A DNA stretch of 64,000 nucleotides from Bacteroidota bacterium (GTDB lineage: Bacteria; Bacteroidota; Bacteroidia; Bacteroidales; F082): contig JACNJS010000039.1 of assembly GCA_014382445.1 (NCBI GenBank), forward strand, positions 90,083 through 154,082, given 5' to 3'. The notes under the pieces are model-generated. The model worked only from the letters and a program-made list of their open reading frames with translations. It ran no database searches and was not told the DNA's origin. Positions 39,163 through 48,815 of this stretch are shown in pieces. The translations under genes and the position numbers were made by a program. How positions within the stretch are numbered: position 1 is the stretch's first letter; the number at the start of each line of letters is the position of its first letter.

Positions 39163-40059
39163 ATGAAAGCACAAACTAAATGGAGTTGGTTAATTGCTGC
39201 ATATTTATTCCTTGCAGGAGTAGGTGGCGGAGCATTTGTTACAGGTGCCGTTTCCGATTTTGCAGGTTGGAGTGAGGAATTATCCCGGATAGGAATTTTA
39301 TTAGGATTCCCATGTGTCCTGGTGGGCACTGTTTTCCTCATTTTTGATCTTGGCAATCCTAAGAATTTCTGGAGAGCTTATGCGCGACCAGGCACATCAT
39401 GGATTGCCCGAGGAACAATAATAATCACTATTTTCATGGTTGTAAATTTTCTATATATTGTTCTCTGGATATGGCCATTTCCTGAAGTTATAGGAGCCTC
39501 AATACCCTTGAAGAATTTCTTTAATATTTTTGGGAGCATATTTGCCTTCGGTACAATGATATATACAGGTATCCTGTTAGGAGCATCCAGGCCCATAGCT
39601 TTTTGGAGTACTGCAATGTTACCCCTTCTATTTCTTGTATCTGCTATGTCGACGGGAATTATGGCCGTTATGTTGACATCCATCATTAGCGGTTCAGGAG
39701 TAGAATTATCTCAACTGGCTATATGGGAGAAAATAGACGCACAGCTAATCGTAATCGAAATATTCATCCTGCTTTTCTACTTACAGGGAACACACAGAGT
39801 CCCGGAATCTCGTGCATCTGCAAGATTTGTACTAAAGGGATCTGTTGCACCGCTTTTCTGGATTGGTGTAGTCCTTCTGGGTATCTTAATTCCACTTCTG
39901 CTGGAGATAGGAATTTTCGGACACAGTAATACTATCCTAATAGTTGCTACTACAAGTGGTATAATCGGCGGATTCTGCCTACGACAAGTTGTTTTGTCAG
40001 GTGGTATTCATGCTCCTCTTAAATCGGGTCGTTTTGAGTATTATCTAACAAATGTTTAA
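39163..40059 (+). CDS. padD: PadD-like NrfD/PsrC membrane anchor
   Basis: This 298-residue integral membrane protein has eight or so segments and is of the NrfD/PsrC family. It begins MKAQTKWSWLIAAYLFLAGV, and GGGAFVTGAVSDF is typical of the first segment. It presumably anchors the PadBC pair on the inner face of the membrane and passes electrons to quinone. It starts 18 bases after padC. The C-terminal histidine (SGGIHAPLKSGRFEYY) is near the membrane surface. Its assignment as PadD rests on gene order. Confidence 0.8.
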   Translation: MKAQTKWSWLIAAYLFLAGVGGGAFVTGAVSDFAGWSEELSRIGILLGFPCVLVGTVFLIFDLGNPKNFWRAYARPGTSWIARGTIIITIFMVVNFLYIVLWIWPFPEVIGASIPLKNFFNIFGSIFAFGTMIYTGILLGASRPIAFWSTAMLPLLFLVSAMSTGIMAVMLTSIISGSGVELSQLAIWEKIDAQLIVIEIFILLFYLQGTHRVPESRASARFVLKGSVAPLFWIGVVLLGILIPLLLEIGIFGHSNTILIVATTSGIIGGFCLRQVVLSGGIHAPLKSGRFEYYLTNV

Positions 40060-40144
40060 GCATTTGCTGGGAAATCTTTCAGAAGTATATTTACTTCTAA
40101 TTCGTTTGAAATCGTTAAACATAATCGATTAACAGATTAGTGTC

Positions 40145-42289
40145 ATGAGTAAATTATTTAAAGATCTGAAATATTTTCTGAGTCCACGATCAATTGCTAT
40201 TATTGGAGCCTCCGGCAACTTTGAAAGTATTAGTGGTAAACCCGTCCTCTATTTAAAAAAACAAGGTTATGAAGGACGAGTGTATCCTATCAATCCTAAA
40301 TATGAAGAACTGTGTGGGTATCAATGCTATAAAAGTGTGCTTGACGTACCGGGTTCCATCGACCTTGCATTGGTGGCCGTTAATTATAAACTTGTACTTC
40401 CTATGCTCAAACAATGTGTTGTGAAAGGAATCCCGTTTGCCTCAATTTTTAGCTCAGGCTTTGCTGAATCGGGAGAGGAAGGAAAAGAACTTCAAAATGA
40501 AATTGCCAGATTAGCTAAAGATACCGGCATGGGAATATGCGGACCTAACTGCCAGGGCTCCGTAAGTTTAAAAGACCGTGCTATTGGTGGATTCAGTGCA
40601 TCATTAGGTGTAGTACCATTAATAACTGGGCCAATTGGGTATGTAACACAGAGTGGAGCCTTAGGGTATTCCATCTTCAGTCTTGCCCAGGAATCCGGAG
40701 TCGGTTTCAGCTATGTTGCCAGTACTGGTAACGAGGTTGACCTTCACACTCTTGACTTCATGGAATTTATGCTGGAAGATAATGACACTACCATGGTAAT
40801 TAGTTATCTTGAAGGTATCAAAAATGGTAAGCAATTTATGCGACTGGCCGACAGAGCTCTTAAATTAGGGAAACCTATTGTTGCTTTAAAAGTTGGTCGT
40901 TCCGAAGTAGGTCAAAAAGCCGCTTCTTCTCATACTGCTTCACTCACTGGTTCTGATGCTGTAGTTGATGCTTTTTTCAAGCAAAAGGGTATCATCAGGG
41001 TTAACGATATTGAAAATATGATCGACATAGCAGCTCTTATGCAGCGAATACCAGAACTTCCAAAAGGAGATGGAATAGGCTTGATAACAACTTCCGGTGG
41101 GGGTGGTATCTTAATGGCTGATGAGGCAGCTGACATGGGATTGAACATCCCTGAACTTGATGAGAAAACGACAAATGCTATCAGGGAAGTCATTCCTGCC
41201 TACGGCTCTGCATTAAATCCTGTTGATGTTACAGCGCAGGTCATCAATGAAGCCGATGATTTCATGAAGGTATTGCAGGTGATGTTAGATAACGCGGACA
41301 TTGATGCTTTAGTAATTGTCATAACACAAATTGCAGGAGAATCAGGTAAACAGATGGCAAGGGATATTGTAAAAATATCAAAGCAAACTTCAAAACCAAT
41401 AACCGTTGCATGGACTACCGGTGATAATCTGGTTGGCGAACACCTAAAAATATTATCTGACGGTGGGGTTCAATATTATAAATCTCCGGTCAGAGCTGTA
41501 AGGGCGATGGGGGTTTTAATGAAGTATGCTACATTCAGGAAAGAGTACCAATCCCATCCTAAACATGTGGTTTCTGATGATAAATCAAAAAAATTGAGAG
41601 ATTCAGCCATTGCTTTATGTAAGAATGCAAAAAAGTCTCTCACAGAACATCAGGGCAAGGAACTACTTGATTTATACGGTATACGCATAACGAATGAAGA
41701 TGTGGCAATTTCAAAAGAAAATGCAGTTGATATCGCTCAAGAAATAGGTTATCCTGTTGTTATGAAAATCGACTCACCGGATATTCTTCATAAAACAGAA
41801 GCGGGAGGCTTAAAGCTAAATATTCAAACCGACAAAGCGGTAGAAGAGGTTTACGACGAGATCATGGAAAATGCCCGCAATTATAATCCCAATGCCCAAT
41901 TAAGCGGTGTATTAATTCAAGAAATGGTTAAAGGGGGAACGGAAGTTATTGTCGGACTTAATAATGATCCACAATTCGGACCAACAATTATGTTTGGCCT
42001 CGGTGGTATTTTTGTGGAAATTCTAAAGGATGTTTCACTTCGTGTAGCTCCCGTTAATTATGAAGAAGCCATTAAGATGATACAGGAAATCAAAGGGTTC
42101 AAAATTCTTGAAGGTGCACGCGGACAGTCGAAATATGACATTAATGCTATTGCTGACGTACTAGTTAAAGTAAGCAGGATGGCTATTGAACTTGAAGACG
42201 TAGTTGCAGAACTCGATATAAACCCATTAATTGTTATGCCGGAAGGTCAAGGAATTAGGGTTGCAGATGCACTCATTATAAAGAAATAA
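40145..42289 (+). CDS. ADP-forming acyl-CoA synthetase (fused alpha-beta)
   Basis: This 714-residue NDP-forming acid:CoA ligase makes acyl-CoA with ATP cleaved to ADP, or the reverse. The alpha part (1-460) has the CoA-binding Rossmann fold (SIAIIGASGNFESISGKP) and the phosphorylated histidine His263 in SSHTASLTGSDAV. The beta part (about 485-714) is an ATP-grasp domain (VVMKIDSPDILHKTEAGG). It is the only CoA-activating enzyme in the island, so it is the candidate for phenylacetate, 4-hydroxyphenylacetate or benzoate activation. ADP formation would save one phosphate bond compared with AMP-forming ligases. The substrate is inferred. Confidence 0.88.
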   Translation: MSKLFKDLKYFLSPRSIAIIGASGNFESISGKPVLYLKKQGYEGRVYPINPKYEELCGYQCYKSVLDVPGSIDLALVAVNYKLVLPMLKQCVVKGIPFASIFSSGFAESGEEGKELQNEIARLAKDTGMGICGPNCQGSVSLKDRAIGGFSASLGVVPLITGPIGYVTQSGALGYSIFSLAQESGVGFSYVASTGNEVDLHTLDFMEFMLEDNDTTMVISYLEGIKNGKQFMRLADRALKLGKPIVALKVGRSEVGQKAASSHTASLTGSDAVVDAFFKQKGIIRVNDIENMIDIAALMQRIPELPKGDGIGLITTSGGGGILMADEAADMGLNIPELDEKTTNAIREVIPAYGSALNPVDVTAQVINEADDFMKVLQVMLDNADIDALVIVITQIAGESGKQMARDIVKISKQTSKPITVAWTTGDNLVGEHLKILSDGGVQYYKSPVRAVRAMGVLMKYATFRKEYQSHPKHVVSDDKSKKLRDSAIALCKNAKKSLTEHQGKELLDLYGIRITNEDVAISKENAVDIAQEIGYPVVMKIDSPDILHKTEAGGLKLNIQTDKAVEEVYDEIMENARNYNPNAQLSGVLIQEMVKGGTEVIVGLNNDPQFGPTIMFGLGGIFVEILKDVSLRVAPVNYEEAIKMIQEIKGFKILEGARGQSKYDINAIADVLVKVSRMAIELEDVVAELDINPLIVMPEGQGIRVADALIIKK

Positions 42290-42306
42290 AAAGTAAAATA
42301 TAGAAA

Positions 42307-43200
42307 ATGTATATTTCTGATTTTAATTATCACAAGCCAAAAACATTAAAAGAAGCGCTTGAATTACTTCACAAAAGTGACAATGGAGCTCCAATTGCTG
42401 GTGGTACGGATATGCTGGTGGAATTGAAGCAGGGATTGCGGCAACACCAGGATATAATTTCATTGACAAACATTGAAGAGTTGAAAGTTATCAATGAAGA
42501 TCCTGATCAACTATATATTGGTGCAGGAACAACGCATTCCGAAATAATTGCTTCTGATTTGATCAAAAAAATCTATCCGGTAATTGCTGAAGCAGCTTCA
42601 AAAGTTGGCACCGCACAGATTCGTAATACAGGTACCCTTGGCGGGAATCTTTGTACTGGTTCTTCCTGCTGTGATACAGCTCCTGTTTTGATTGCACTAG
42701 GAGCCGGTGTTGAGATAGCTAACGGTTCACAATTGAAAATTATCCCTTTAAAAGATTTTTTTATACATAATAAACAAACTATGATTAAAAAAGGGGATAT
42801 TATGACTCGTATCATTGTCCCTAAGCAAGCTTCATGTGTTGGGGCTCATTATGAAAAATTTGGATTAAGAGAAGCAGCTTCAATATCTGTTGTATCTGTT
42901 GCGGTCATGGTTCAGTTAAAAAATAATATTATCAACGATGCGTGCATTGTAATCGGTGCCGTCGCTCCCACTGCAATTATCAGTCAAAGGTCGACGAATG
43001 TTGTTAAAGGAAAAAATGTTTCTGAGCTTACCGAAAATTCAACCCTGCTAAAGCGAGCAGGAAAAGCAGCTGCAGAAGATTCAGTTCCTATTGATGATAT
43101 CAGGGCGGGAGCTCAGTATCGTCGGGATATATTGAATGTTCTAACTCAAAGAGCAATTTTAAGAGCTATAGAAAAAGCTGAGAGTAAATGTAAGAATTGA
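42307..43200 (+). CDS. Xanthine dehydrogenase-family FAD subunit (HcrB-like position)
   Basis: This 297-residue flavin subunit is of the molybdenum hydroxylase family. The FAD motifs are IAGGTDMLVELKQG near 32 and TLGGNLCTGSSCCDTAP near 110, and the C-terminal CO-dehydrogenase-flavoprotein domain follows. It lacks the insertion with four cysteines that binds an extra [4Fe-4S] cluster in the HcrB subunit of classical 4-hydroxybenzoyl-CoA reductase. Only the cluster of three cysteines in the FAD loop is seen. It must partner the fused [2Fe-2S]/molybdenum subunit encoded 202 bases later. Confidence 0.85.
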   Translation: MYISDFNYHKPKTLKEALELLHKSDNGAPIAGGTDMLVELKQGLRQHQDIISLTNIEELKVINEDPDQLYIGAGTTHSEIIASDLIKKIYPVIAEAASKVGTAQIRNTGTLGGNLCTGSSCCDTAPVLIALGAGVEIANGSQLKIIPLKDFFIHNKQTMIKKGDIMTRIIVPKQASCVGAHYEKFGLREAASISVVSVAVMVQLKNNIINDACIVIGAVAPTAIISQRSTNVVKGKNVSELTENSTLLKRAGKAAAEDSVPIDDIRAGAQYRRDILNVLTQRAILRAIEKAESKCKN

Positions 43201-43271
43201 TGTAATTGGTAGTTAAGTATGCTTTATATGATCAAATTTCTAATAACTATATCTAATCGACCTGACTAATG

Positions 43272-43309
43272 TCCAATGACCAACAACCAATGACCAATAA
43301 CCAATGACT
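43272..43309. repeat. Short tandem repeat of CCAATGACCAA units
   Basis: Imperfect 13-14-base units (CCAATGACCAACAA, CCAATGACCAATAA, CCAATGACTAA) repeat almost three times in the gap between the FAD-subunit gene and the fused subunit gene. The function is unknown. Confidence 0.7.
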
Positions 43310-43402
43310 AAATCCCAGTGCAAGAGTTTAGAAATTGCGGTATAGGAATTCATTAGAAATTAGTGAAATTAGTTATTTGAAATTTATTGAAAGATAACAC
43401 GC

Positions 43403-46216
43403 ATGAAAAAAATAATAAACATAAATGTAAACGGTGATAACCATGAGGTAGCAGTTCGACCAGGTACTACATTACTCGACCTGCTTAGGGATGAACTAAA
43501 TCTCACAGGTACAAAAAAAGGATGTGAGCTTGGCGACTGTGGTGCATGTACTGTGATACTCGATGGTAAAGCAGTAAACTCCTGCCTGGTACTTGCACTC
43601 GACGCTGACGGGAAAAAAGTAAAAACTATAGAAGGGCTTGCCGGCAGTAAGCATCTCCACCCAGTACAACAGGCTTTTGTTGAAAAAGGTGCCATCCAAT
43701 GTGGATATTGCACTCCGGGTATGATTATGCGGGTAGTATCTATTCTGGATGAAAATCCTGACCCTACCAAAGAAGAGATAAAAAAAGCCTTAAGTGGTAA
43801 TTTGTGCCGTTGTACCGGATATACCAAAATAATAGAAGCGGTTGAGGCTGCCAAAGCATACATTAATGGTATGGAACAACCAGAAATAGAATACCAACCC
43901 CAAAAATCAGCCTTGGATCTTTCTGTTGTCGGAAAGCGTCTACCCAAAATTGATGCCCCTGATAAAGCTACAGGAAAAGCTCTTTTTACAGATGATCTTG
44001 CATTTCCCAAAATGCTATACGGGAAATTACTACTCAGTCCTTTACCTCATGCTTTAATAAAATCAATAAACACTAAACGCGCATTGGCACTCCCCGGAGT
44101 CAAGGCGATAATGACCGGTGATGATGTCCCTGATATAAAGTGGGGTACATCGCCTCCACGCTACGATGAAAATGTGCTTGCTAAAAATAAAGTCAGGTAT
44201 GTGGGCGATGTTGTTGCAGCCGTTGCAGCTGTAGATGAAGAGACATGTTACAAAGCTTTACAATTGATTGAAGTGGAATATGAAGAACTCCCTGCTGTTT
44301 TCGACCCGATGGAAGCAATGAAGGAAGCAGCTCCAAGGCTATTCGACGACAAATATGAAAACAATATCAATACTCACATTGACCATCATTTTGGAGATAT
44401 TGACCTAGGTTTTGCTGAAGCTGATCATATAAGGGAAGAACGATTCGTTGGAAACAGAACCTATCAGAACCCCATGGAGCCACATTGCTCGATAGCCGAA
44501 TGGGATAACCATGGGAGAGTAACATTGCATACCTCAACGCAGGTAGTTCATTATGTACATCATCAACTTTCACGAATATTAAACCTGCCCTTAGGAAATA
44601 TCAGGGTAATTATGACGTACTGCGGAGGAGGTTTTGGGGCAAAAGCGGCCACTACTACCATCGAAGTGATGTCCTGTTTTCTTGCCAAAGAAACAGGATG
44701 CCCTGTAAAGATGAGGTTTAACCGCGAAGAAATGTATCTTTTCGGCAGAGGCCGGCACAAACAATATATTGACTTGAAAATTGGTGTGAAAAATGATGGT
44801 ACTATAACAGCCGTTAAACATAAAGCGATACTTGAGGGGGGTGCTTATTCAAGCTTTGGAATTGTTTCAGCTTATTATGCCGGCTCCATGCTTACTACTC
44901 TTTATAAATTTGCAAACTACAAATACGATGGTTATAGAATAAATACAAATCTACCACCCTGTGGTGCTTTTCGGGGCCATGGTTGTCCTCATCCAAGATT
45001 TGCATTTGAATCCCTGTTATCAATGATTGCAGATGACATTGGCATGGATCCGATTGATATACGGCTGAAAAATGCAATGGAGCCCGAATATCGTACCTGT
45101 AACGATCTTGATATCCATTCATGCGAGTTTACAGCATGTCTTGAAGATGTAAAGAAAAAATCACATTGGGATAGTAAGAGGGGAAACCTTCCCAAAGGTA
45201 GAGGTATTGGTATAGGGTGTGGCGGATTTGTTTCAGGTGCAGGATATCCTATCTATAGATCACAGTTCCCTCACTCCAATGCGATAATAAAAATATTGGA
45301 AGATGGTTCTAAAGCTATGCTTTACATTGGTGATGCCGATATTGGACAAGGTTCAGATACGGTTCTTGCAATGGCTGCATGTGAGGCTATGGGAATTACT
45401 ATGGATCGAATCAGCGTTGTTTCTGCCGATAGTGATCTAACACCCATTGGATTTGGCGCATATTCGAGCCGTGTGACCTTAATGGGTGGCAATGCCTGTA
45501 AAATGGCCGGTGAAGAAATTAAAAAGCAGTTACTCCAGGCTGCATCTGAAATCTTAAATGTTGACGCAAACATTCTGGAAGCAAAGGATAACAAAATTTA
45601 CGTAAAAGATAAACCGGAAATATCTATACCATGGGAAGATGCCGGATTTGCGTATTTTTCCAATAATGGCCCTCTTGTAGGAAAAGGACATTACTCACCT
45701 CCCAAAGGCCTTGGCGGGAAATATAAAGGAGCGGCTGTGGGAACATCACCTGCATATTCTTTTTCAGCAACAGTGTGCGAAGTTGAAGTCGACATGGAAA
45801 CAGGCAAAGTGAAAGTTCTTAATTTCTGGGATGCTCACGATTGTGGTACGGCAATTAACCCGATGTCAGCTGAAGGGCAGGCCGAAGGTGCCGTTGTGAT
45901 GGGTATGAGTGAAGTTCTGTTTGAGAATGAAGTATTCGACAAAAACGGAAAAATGTTGAATGCTGATCTTCACAATTACCTTATTGCTACATCAGCCGAT
46001 ATGCCGGAAATAAGTTCTACACTGGTAGATAGTTATGAACCCGCAGGGCCTTTTGGCGCAAAAGAAATAGGTGAAGGAGCCACATTGCCAATTCTGGGAG
46101 CTTTAGCAAATGCTATTGCCAACGCTATCGGGGTTAGAATATTTGAACTGCCTATTACTCCCGAAAAAGTTTTAAAAGCGATTGCTGAGGCGAATAAGGT
46201 AAATTCCGATTCCTGA
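43403..46216 (+). CDS. Fused [2Fe-2S]-molybdenum subunit, 4-hydroxybenzoyl-CoA reductase-like
   Basis: This 937-residue fusion joins the iron-sulfur subunit (HcrC-like, 1-155) to the molybdenum subunit (HcrA-like, about 165-937). Ferredoxin-type cysteines are 41, 46, 49 and 61; the helical-domain cysteines are 100, 103, 135 and 137. The catalytic glutamate is Glu891 in FGAKEIGEGA. The stretch YIGDADIGQGSDTVLAMAA and the later GAYSSRVTLMGGNA are close to the alpha subunit of 4-hydroxybenzoyl-CoA reductase. That enzyme removes the para hydroxyl of 4-hydroxybenzoyl-CoA. The total length equals HcrC plus HcrA. The partner FAD subunit lacks the cluster typical of the classical enzyme, so substrate and direction are uncertain. 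Confidence 0.75.
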   Translation: MKKIININVNGDNHEVAVRPGTTLLDLLRDELNLTGTKKGCELGDCGACTVILDGKAVNSCLVLALDADGKKVKTIEGLAGSKHLHPVQQAFVEKGAIQCGYCTPGMIMRVVSILDENPDPTKEEIKKALSGNLCRCTGYTKIIEAVEAAKAYINGMEQPEIEYQPQKSALDLSVVGKRLPKIDAPDKATGKALFTDDLAFPKMLYGKLLLSPLPHALIKSINTKRALALPGVKAIMTGDDVPDIKWGTSPPRYDENVLAKNKVRYVGDVVAAVAAVDEETCYKALQLIEVEYEELPAVFDPMEAMKEAAPRLFDDKYENNINTHIDHHFGDIDLGFAEADHIREERFVGNRTYQNPMEPHCSIAEWDNHGRVTLHTSTQVVHYVHHQLSRILNLPLGNIRVIMTYCGGGFGAKAATTTIEVMSCFLAKETGCPVKMRFNREEMYLFGRGRHKQYIDLKIGVKNDGTITAVKHKAILEGGAYSSFGIVSAYYAGSMLTTLYKFANYKYDGYRINTNLPPCGAFRGHGCPHPRFAFESLLSMIADDIGMDPIDIRLKNAMEPEYRTCNDLDIHSCEFTACLEDVKKKSHWDSKRGNLPKGRGIGIGCGGFVSGAGYPIYRSQFPHSNAIIKILEDGSKAMLYIGDADIGQGSDTVLAMAACEAMGITMDRISVVSADSDLTPIGFGAYSSRVTLMGGNACKMAGEEIKKQLLQAASEILNVDANILEAKDNKIYVKDKPEISIPWEDAGFAYFSNNGPLVGKGHYSPPKGLGGKYKGAAVGTSPAYSFSATVCEVEVDMETGKVKVLNFWDAHDCGTAINPMSAEGQAEGAVVMGMSEVLFENEVFDKNGKMLNADLHNYLIATSADMPEISSTLVDSYEPAGPFGAKEIGEGATLPILGALANAIANAIGVRIFELPITPEKVLKAIAEANKVNSDS

Positions 46217-46367
46217 TAGTTCAATAGAATTATTATAAGTTTGTTGTTTAAGAAGTAATCTACTATAATGGCATTTCTATTTACTTTAAAATTTGTATTT
46301 TAGATTTCTAATAAGACCAACGTCTTAAACTAAATTTACCAATTATCAAATACAGGAGAATACAATT

Positions 46368-47498
46368 ATGCAAGAGGTTAAAAATCAAAAGGTACTACTG
46401 GATGGCTCCCGAATAATCATTGAATCACTAGTACAATCCGGAGCCCAGGCCTTCGTGGGTTATCCAATCACACCGGCCAATTTACTTTATGCTTATTCAA
46501 AACAACGATTCCCCATCTTTCTTCCGGCGTCAGATGAAATAACTGCACTTCAGTGGGTGACAGGTATCTCAGCTGCTGGAAAATTACCTGTAACCGCCAC
46601 TTCATTTCCGGGTTTTGCCCTGATGATTGAAACACTAAATATGGCCTACATGATGGAATTACCCATGGTTATAGTCCTTGTTCAACGATTAGGGCCAAGT
46701 ACGGGTTCCGCTACAGCTGGTGCACAGGGAGATGTACTTATGTTGCGTTCTTGCATTTCAGGAGGCTACCCCATCCCTGTATTTTGTCCTTCGAATTTTA
46801 AAGACTGCTGGGACCTATCTGCTTTAAGCCTAAAAACAGCAAACGAATTACGTACCCCCGTGGTCTTGCTCACATCTAAAGAAATGGTGATGACAAACCG
46901 TAGTTTTAACCTCAATGATCTTTCTTCTATTTCACCTGTGATAAGAAAGTATTATGATGGACATGACCCATATAAACCATATCAAGCAGCTGGAAATTTA
47001 GTCCCTCCCTTCGTTTCTTTAGGAAGTGATGACTACCTGGTTAGGCTCAACTCTTCTACACATAATCAACTTGGGGTAATTCAGAAAGCAACTCCTGAAG
47101 CCATGGCCAATACCAAAAGACTCAAACAGAAAATAGATTACTACATGTTCAAACCTGATAATATCAAGTACGAGTATGATAAAGATGATGGTGCAGATAA
47201 AATCATCGTAACCTATGGGATATCTTCAGAAGCCTCCCGTACAGCAACATTATTACTCAGGAATGAAGAAGAAAAAATTTCTTTACTTGTAATCAAGTCA
47301 TTGTTACCTGTTTCTTCCGAAATAATGAATATTCAAAAGAAATATAAACATATCATCTTTGTTGAAGAAAATTTGACTGGACAAATGAAAGAACTAATGT
47401 ATGGTCAGTTTGCTGACAGTAAAATTAGAAGTATAAACCACATTGGTCAGATGATAACACCAAATGAAATTGTGAAGGAGGTAGTATCATGCAGGTAA
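46368..47498 (+). CDS. 2-oxoacid:ferredoxin oxidoreductase, alpha subunit
   Basis: This 376-residue KorA/PorA-type subunit has the pyrimidine-binding domain (GSRIIIESLVQSGAQAFVGY, with YPITPA) and a C-terminal transketolase-like domain (IIVTYGISSEASRTA). It has an AGGAG ribosome-binding motif at 46354-46358. It overlaps the beta-gamma gene by ten bases. In this setting the likely substrate is phenylglyoxylate or 4-hydroxyphenylglyoxylate, giving benzoyl-CoA or its hydroxyl form plus CO2 and reduced ferredoxin. Other 2-oxoacids such as 2-oxoglutarate are possible. Confidence 0.85.
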   Translation: MQEVKNQKVLLDGSRIIIESLVQSGAQAFVGYPITPANLLYAYSKQRFPIFLPASDEITALQWVTGISAAGKLPVTATSFPGFALMIETLNMAYMMELPMVIVLVQRLGPSTGSATAGAQGDVLMLRSCISGGYPIPVFCPSNFKDCWDLSALSLKTANELRTPVVLLTSKEMVMTNRSFNLNDLSSISPVIRKYYDGHDPYKPYQAAGNLVPPFVSLGSDDYLVRLNSSTHNQLGVIQKATPEAMANTKRLKQKIDYYMFKPDNIKYEYDKDDGADKIIVTYGISSEASRTATLLLRNEEEKISLLVIKSLLPVSSEIMNIQKKYKHIIFVEENLTGQMKELMYGQFADSKIRSINHIGQMITPNEIVKEVVSCR

Positions 47499-48724
47499 AT
47501 TTTAGGACTGAAAAGAAGATGCCTTACTGCCCTGGATGTGGGCACCAAATGTGCACTAATAGTTTAGTAAAGGCACTGGATAAAATGGGTCTCGGTCCGA
47601 ATGATGTAATAATAGTTTCTGATATAGGTTGTTGTGGCCTGGTTGATCCCCTTATTAACAGCCATTCTATTCATGGCCTTCATGGACGGTCCACTGCCTT
47701 GGCAATGGGTATTGCTCTTGGATTGGATAATCCTGATAAAAAAGTTATCGCTATCCAGGGAGATGGTGGGGCAACTATTGGGTTGCAGCATCTCTTGGAA
47801 GCATCAAGGCAGAATATAAGTATGACATTGCTTGTACAAAACAACCAGGTTTATGGTATGACGGGAGGACAAATAAGTGGTACCTCAACCCGCCTGTTTA
47901 AAGCCATCAAGTTTCCCGAAGAAAGTGAAGTCCCGCCTTACAATCTGTGTGACATTGCTTATAGTGCCGGTGCTGCTTTCAGCGCCCGAGTAATTCCAAG
48001 AGGAGACTTTTCTGATAAATTAGTCGAAGCGATCAATGAACCCGGATTTTCATTTGTGGAAGCTCATATAATTTGTCCATCATATGGTTATAAAAAAGTG
48101 AATGAGCTTGAGTTGTTACCTTTTAGGGAAGAAACCCTGAAGACACAGCGGCTTCCTCATGTAATTCACAAAAAGGATACCCCTTCATTATTTGATTCTA
48201 TCCCCAAGGTGGAAACTTTTTTCGAATCCAATTTAAAATCACGTACAGAATTGATAATAGGAAGCTCAGCGGGAGCAGGTGCCCAGCTTGCTGCCGATCT
48301 TCTCACTTTTGCAGGAATTATGTGTGGACTGAATGCAACTAAGAAAGGAGAATATCCTATTACAGTGGGAACAGGTCATTCAGTAGCTGAGGTTATTCTT
48401 TCTGATGAAGCTATTAATTTTACAGGAATAGAATCTCCGGATGTTGTAATAATAACCTCTCAGGACGGACTTGATAAAGTAAAAGATCGAATTGATGATA
48501 GTACCCGGGTTATTCTTGATAGTAGTCTGGATTTAGATATTGGCAGAGAGATTCATCACGTAAGTTTTAATAAAAAAGCAGGAAAAAACGGAGCTGTACT
48601 TGCAGCCATAGCTTACTGGATAATACAAAGCGGTTTATTACCACTTGAAGCATTAAGAGAAGCTGCCAGAAATCATAAACATGCAAACAAACTAATTATA
48701 GCTATAGATAGCATTGCTGAATAG
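47489..48724 (+). CDS. 2-oxoacid:ferredoxin oxidoreductase, fused beta-gamma subunits
   Basis: This 411-residue protein carries the thiamine-diphosphate beta subunit (1-235) with cluster cysteines in MPYCPGCGHQMC and DIGCCG, and the TPP motif GDGGATIGLQHLLEAS (91-106). It is joined to a gamma domain (about 253-411, LIIGSSAGAGAQLAADLL). Beta and gamma are more often separate genes. No ferredoxin-like delta subunit and no NADH-linked flavoprotein (PadH) is present. Electrons therefore probably go directly to a soluble ferredoxin. AAGGAGG (47475-47481), within the end of the alpha gene, provides coupled initiation. Confidence 0.86.
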   Translation: MQVNFRTEKKMPYCPGCGHQMCTNSLVKALDKMGLGPNDVIIVSDIGCCGLVDPLINSHSIHGLHGRSTALAMGIALGLDNPDKKVIAIQGDGGATIGLQHLLEASRQNISMTLLVQNNQVYGMTGGQISGTSTRLFKAIKFPEESEVPPYNLCDIAYSAGAAFSARVIPRGDFSDKLVEAINEPGFSFVEAHIICPSYGYKKVNELELLPFREETLKTQRLPHVIHKKDTPSLFDSIPKVETFFESNLKSRTELIIGSSAGAGAQLAADLLTFAGIMCGLNATKKGEYPITVGTGHSVAEVILSDEAINFTGIESPDVVIITSQDGLDKVKDRIDDSTRVILDSSLDLDIGREIHHVSFNKKAGKNGAVLAAIAYWIIQSGLLPLEALREAARNHKHANKLIIAIDSIAE

Positions 48725-48815
48725 TGTATTTTGATAAAAGAGTCGCTCAGGTTAAGTTTACATCTCAATAAATTCCTATTTTTGATTATTAAAATAATTA
48801 CCTAAAATTTTTGAT

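Noticed and set aside
35891..40059. Considered a periplasmic polysulfide, thiosulfate or DMSO reductase operon.
   Set aside because: The catalytic subunit has no twin-arginine signal and the neighbours handle CoA thioesters, so a cytoplasmic PadBCD-like role fits better. It stays provisional.
43272..43309. Tandem CCAATGACCAA units as a CRISPR array.
   Set aside because: Units are short, imperfect and without spacers; no cas genes are present.
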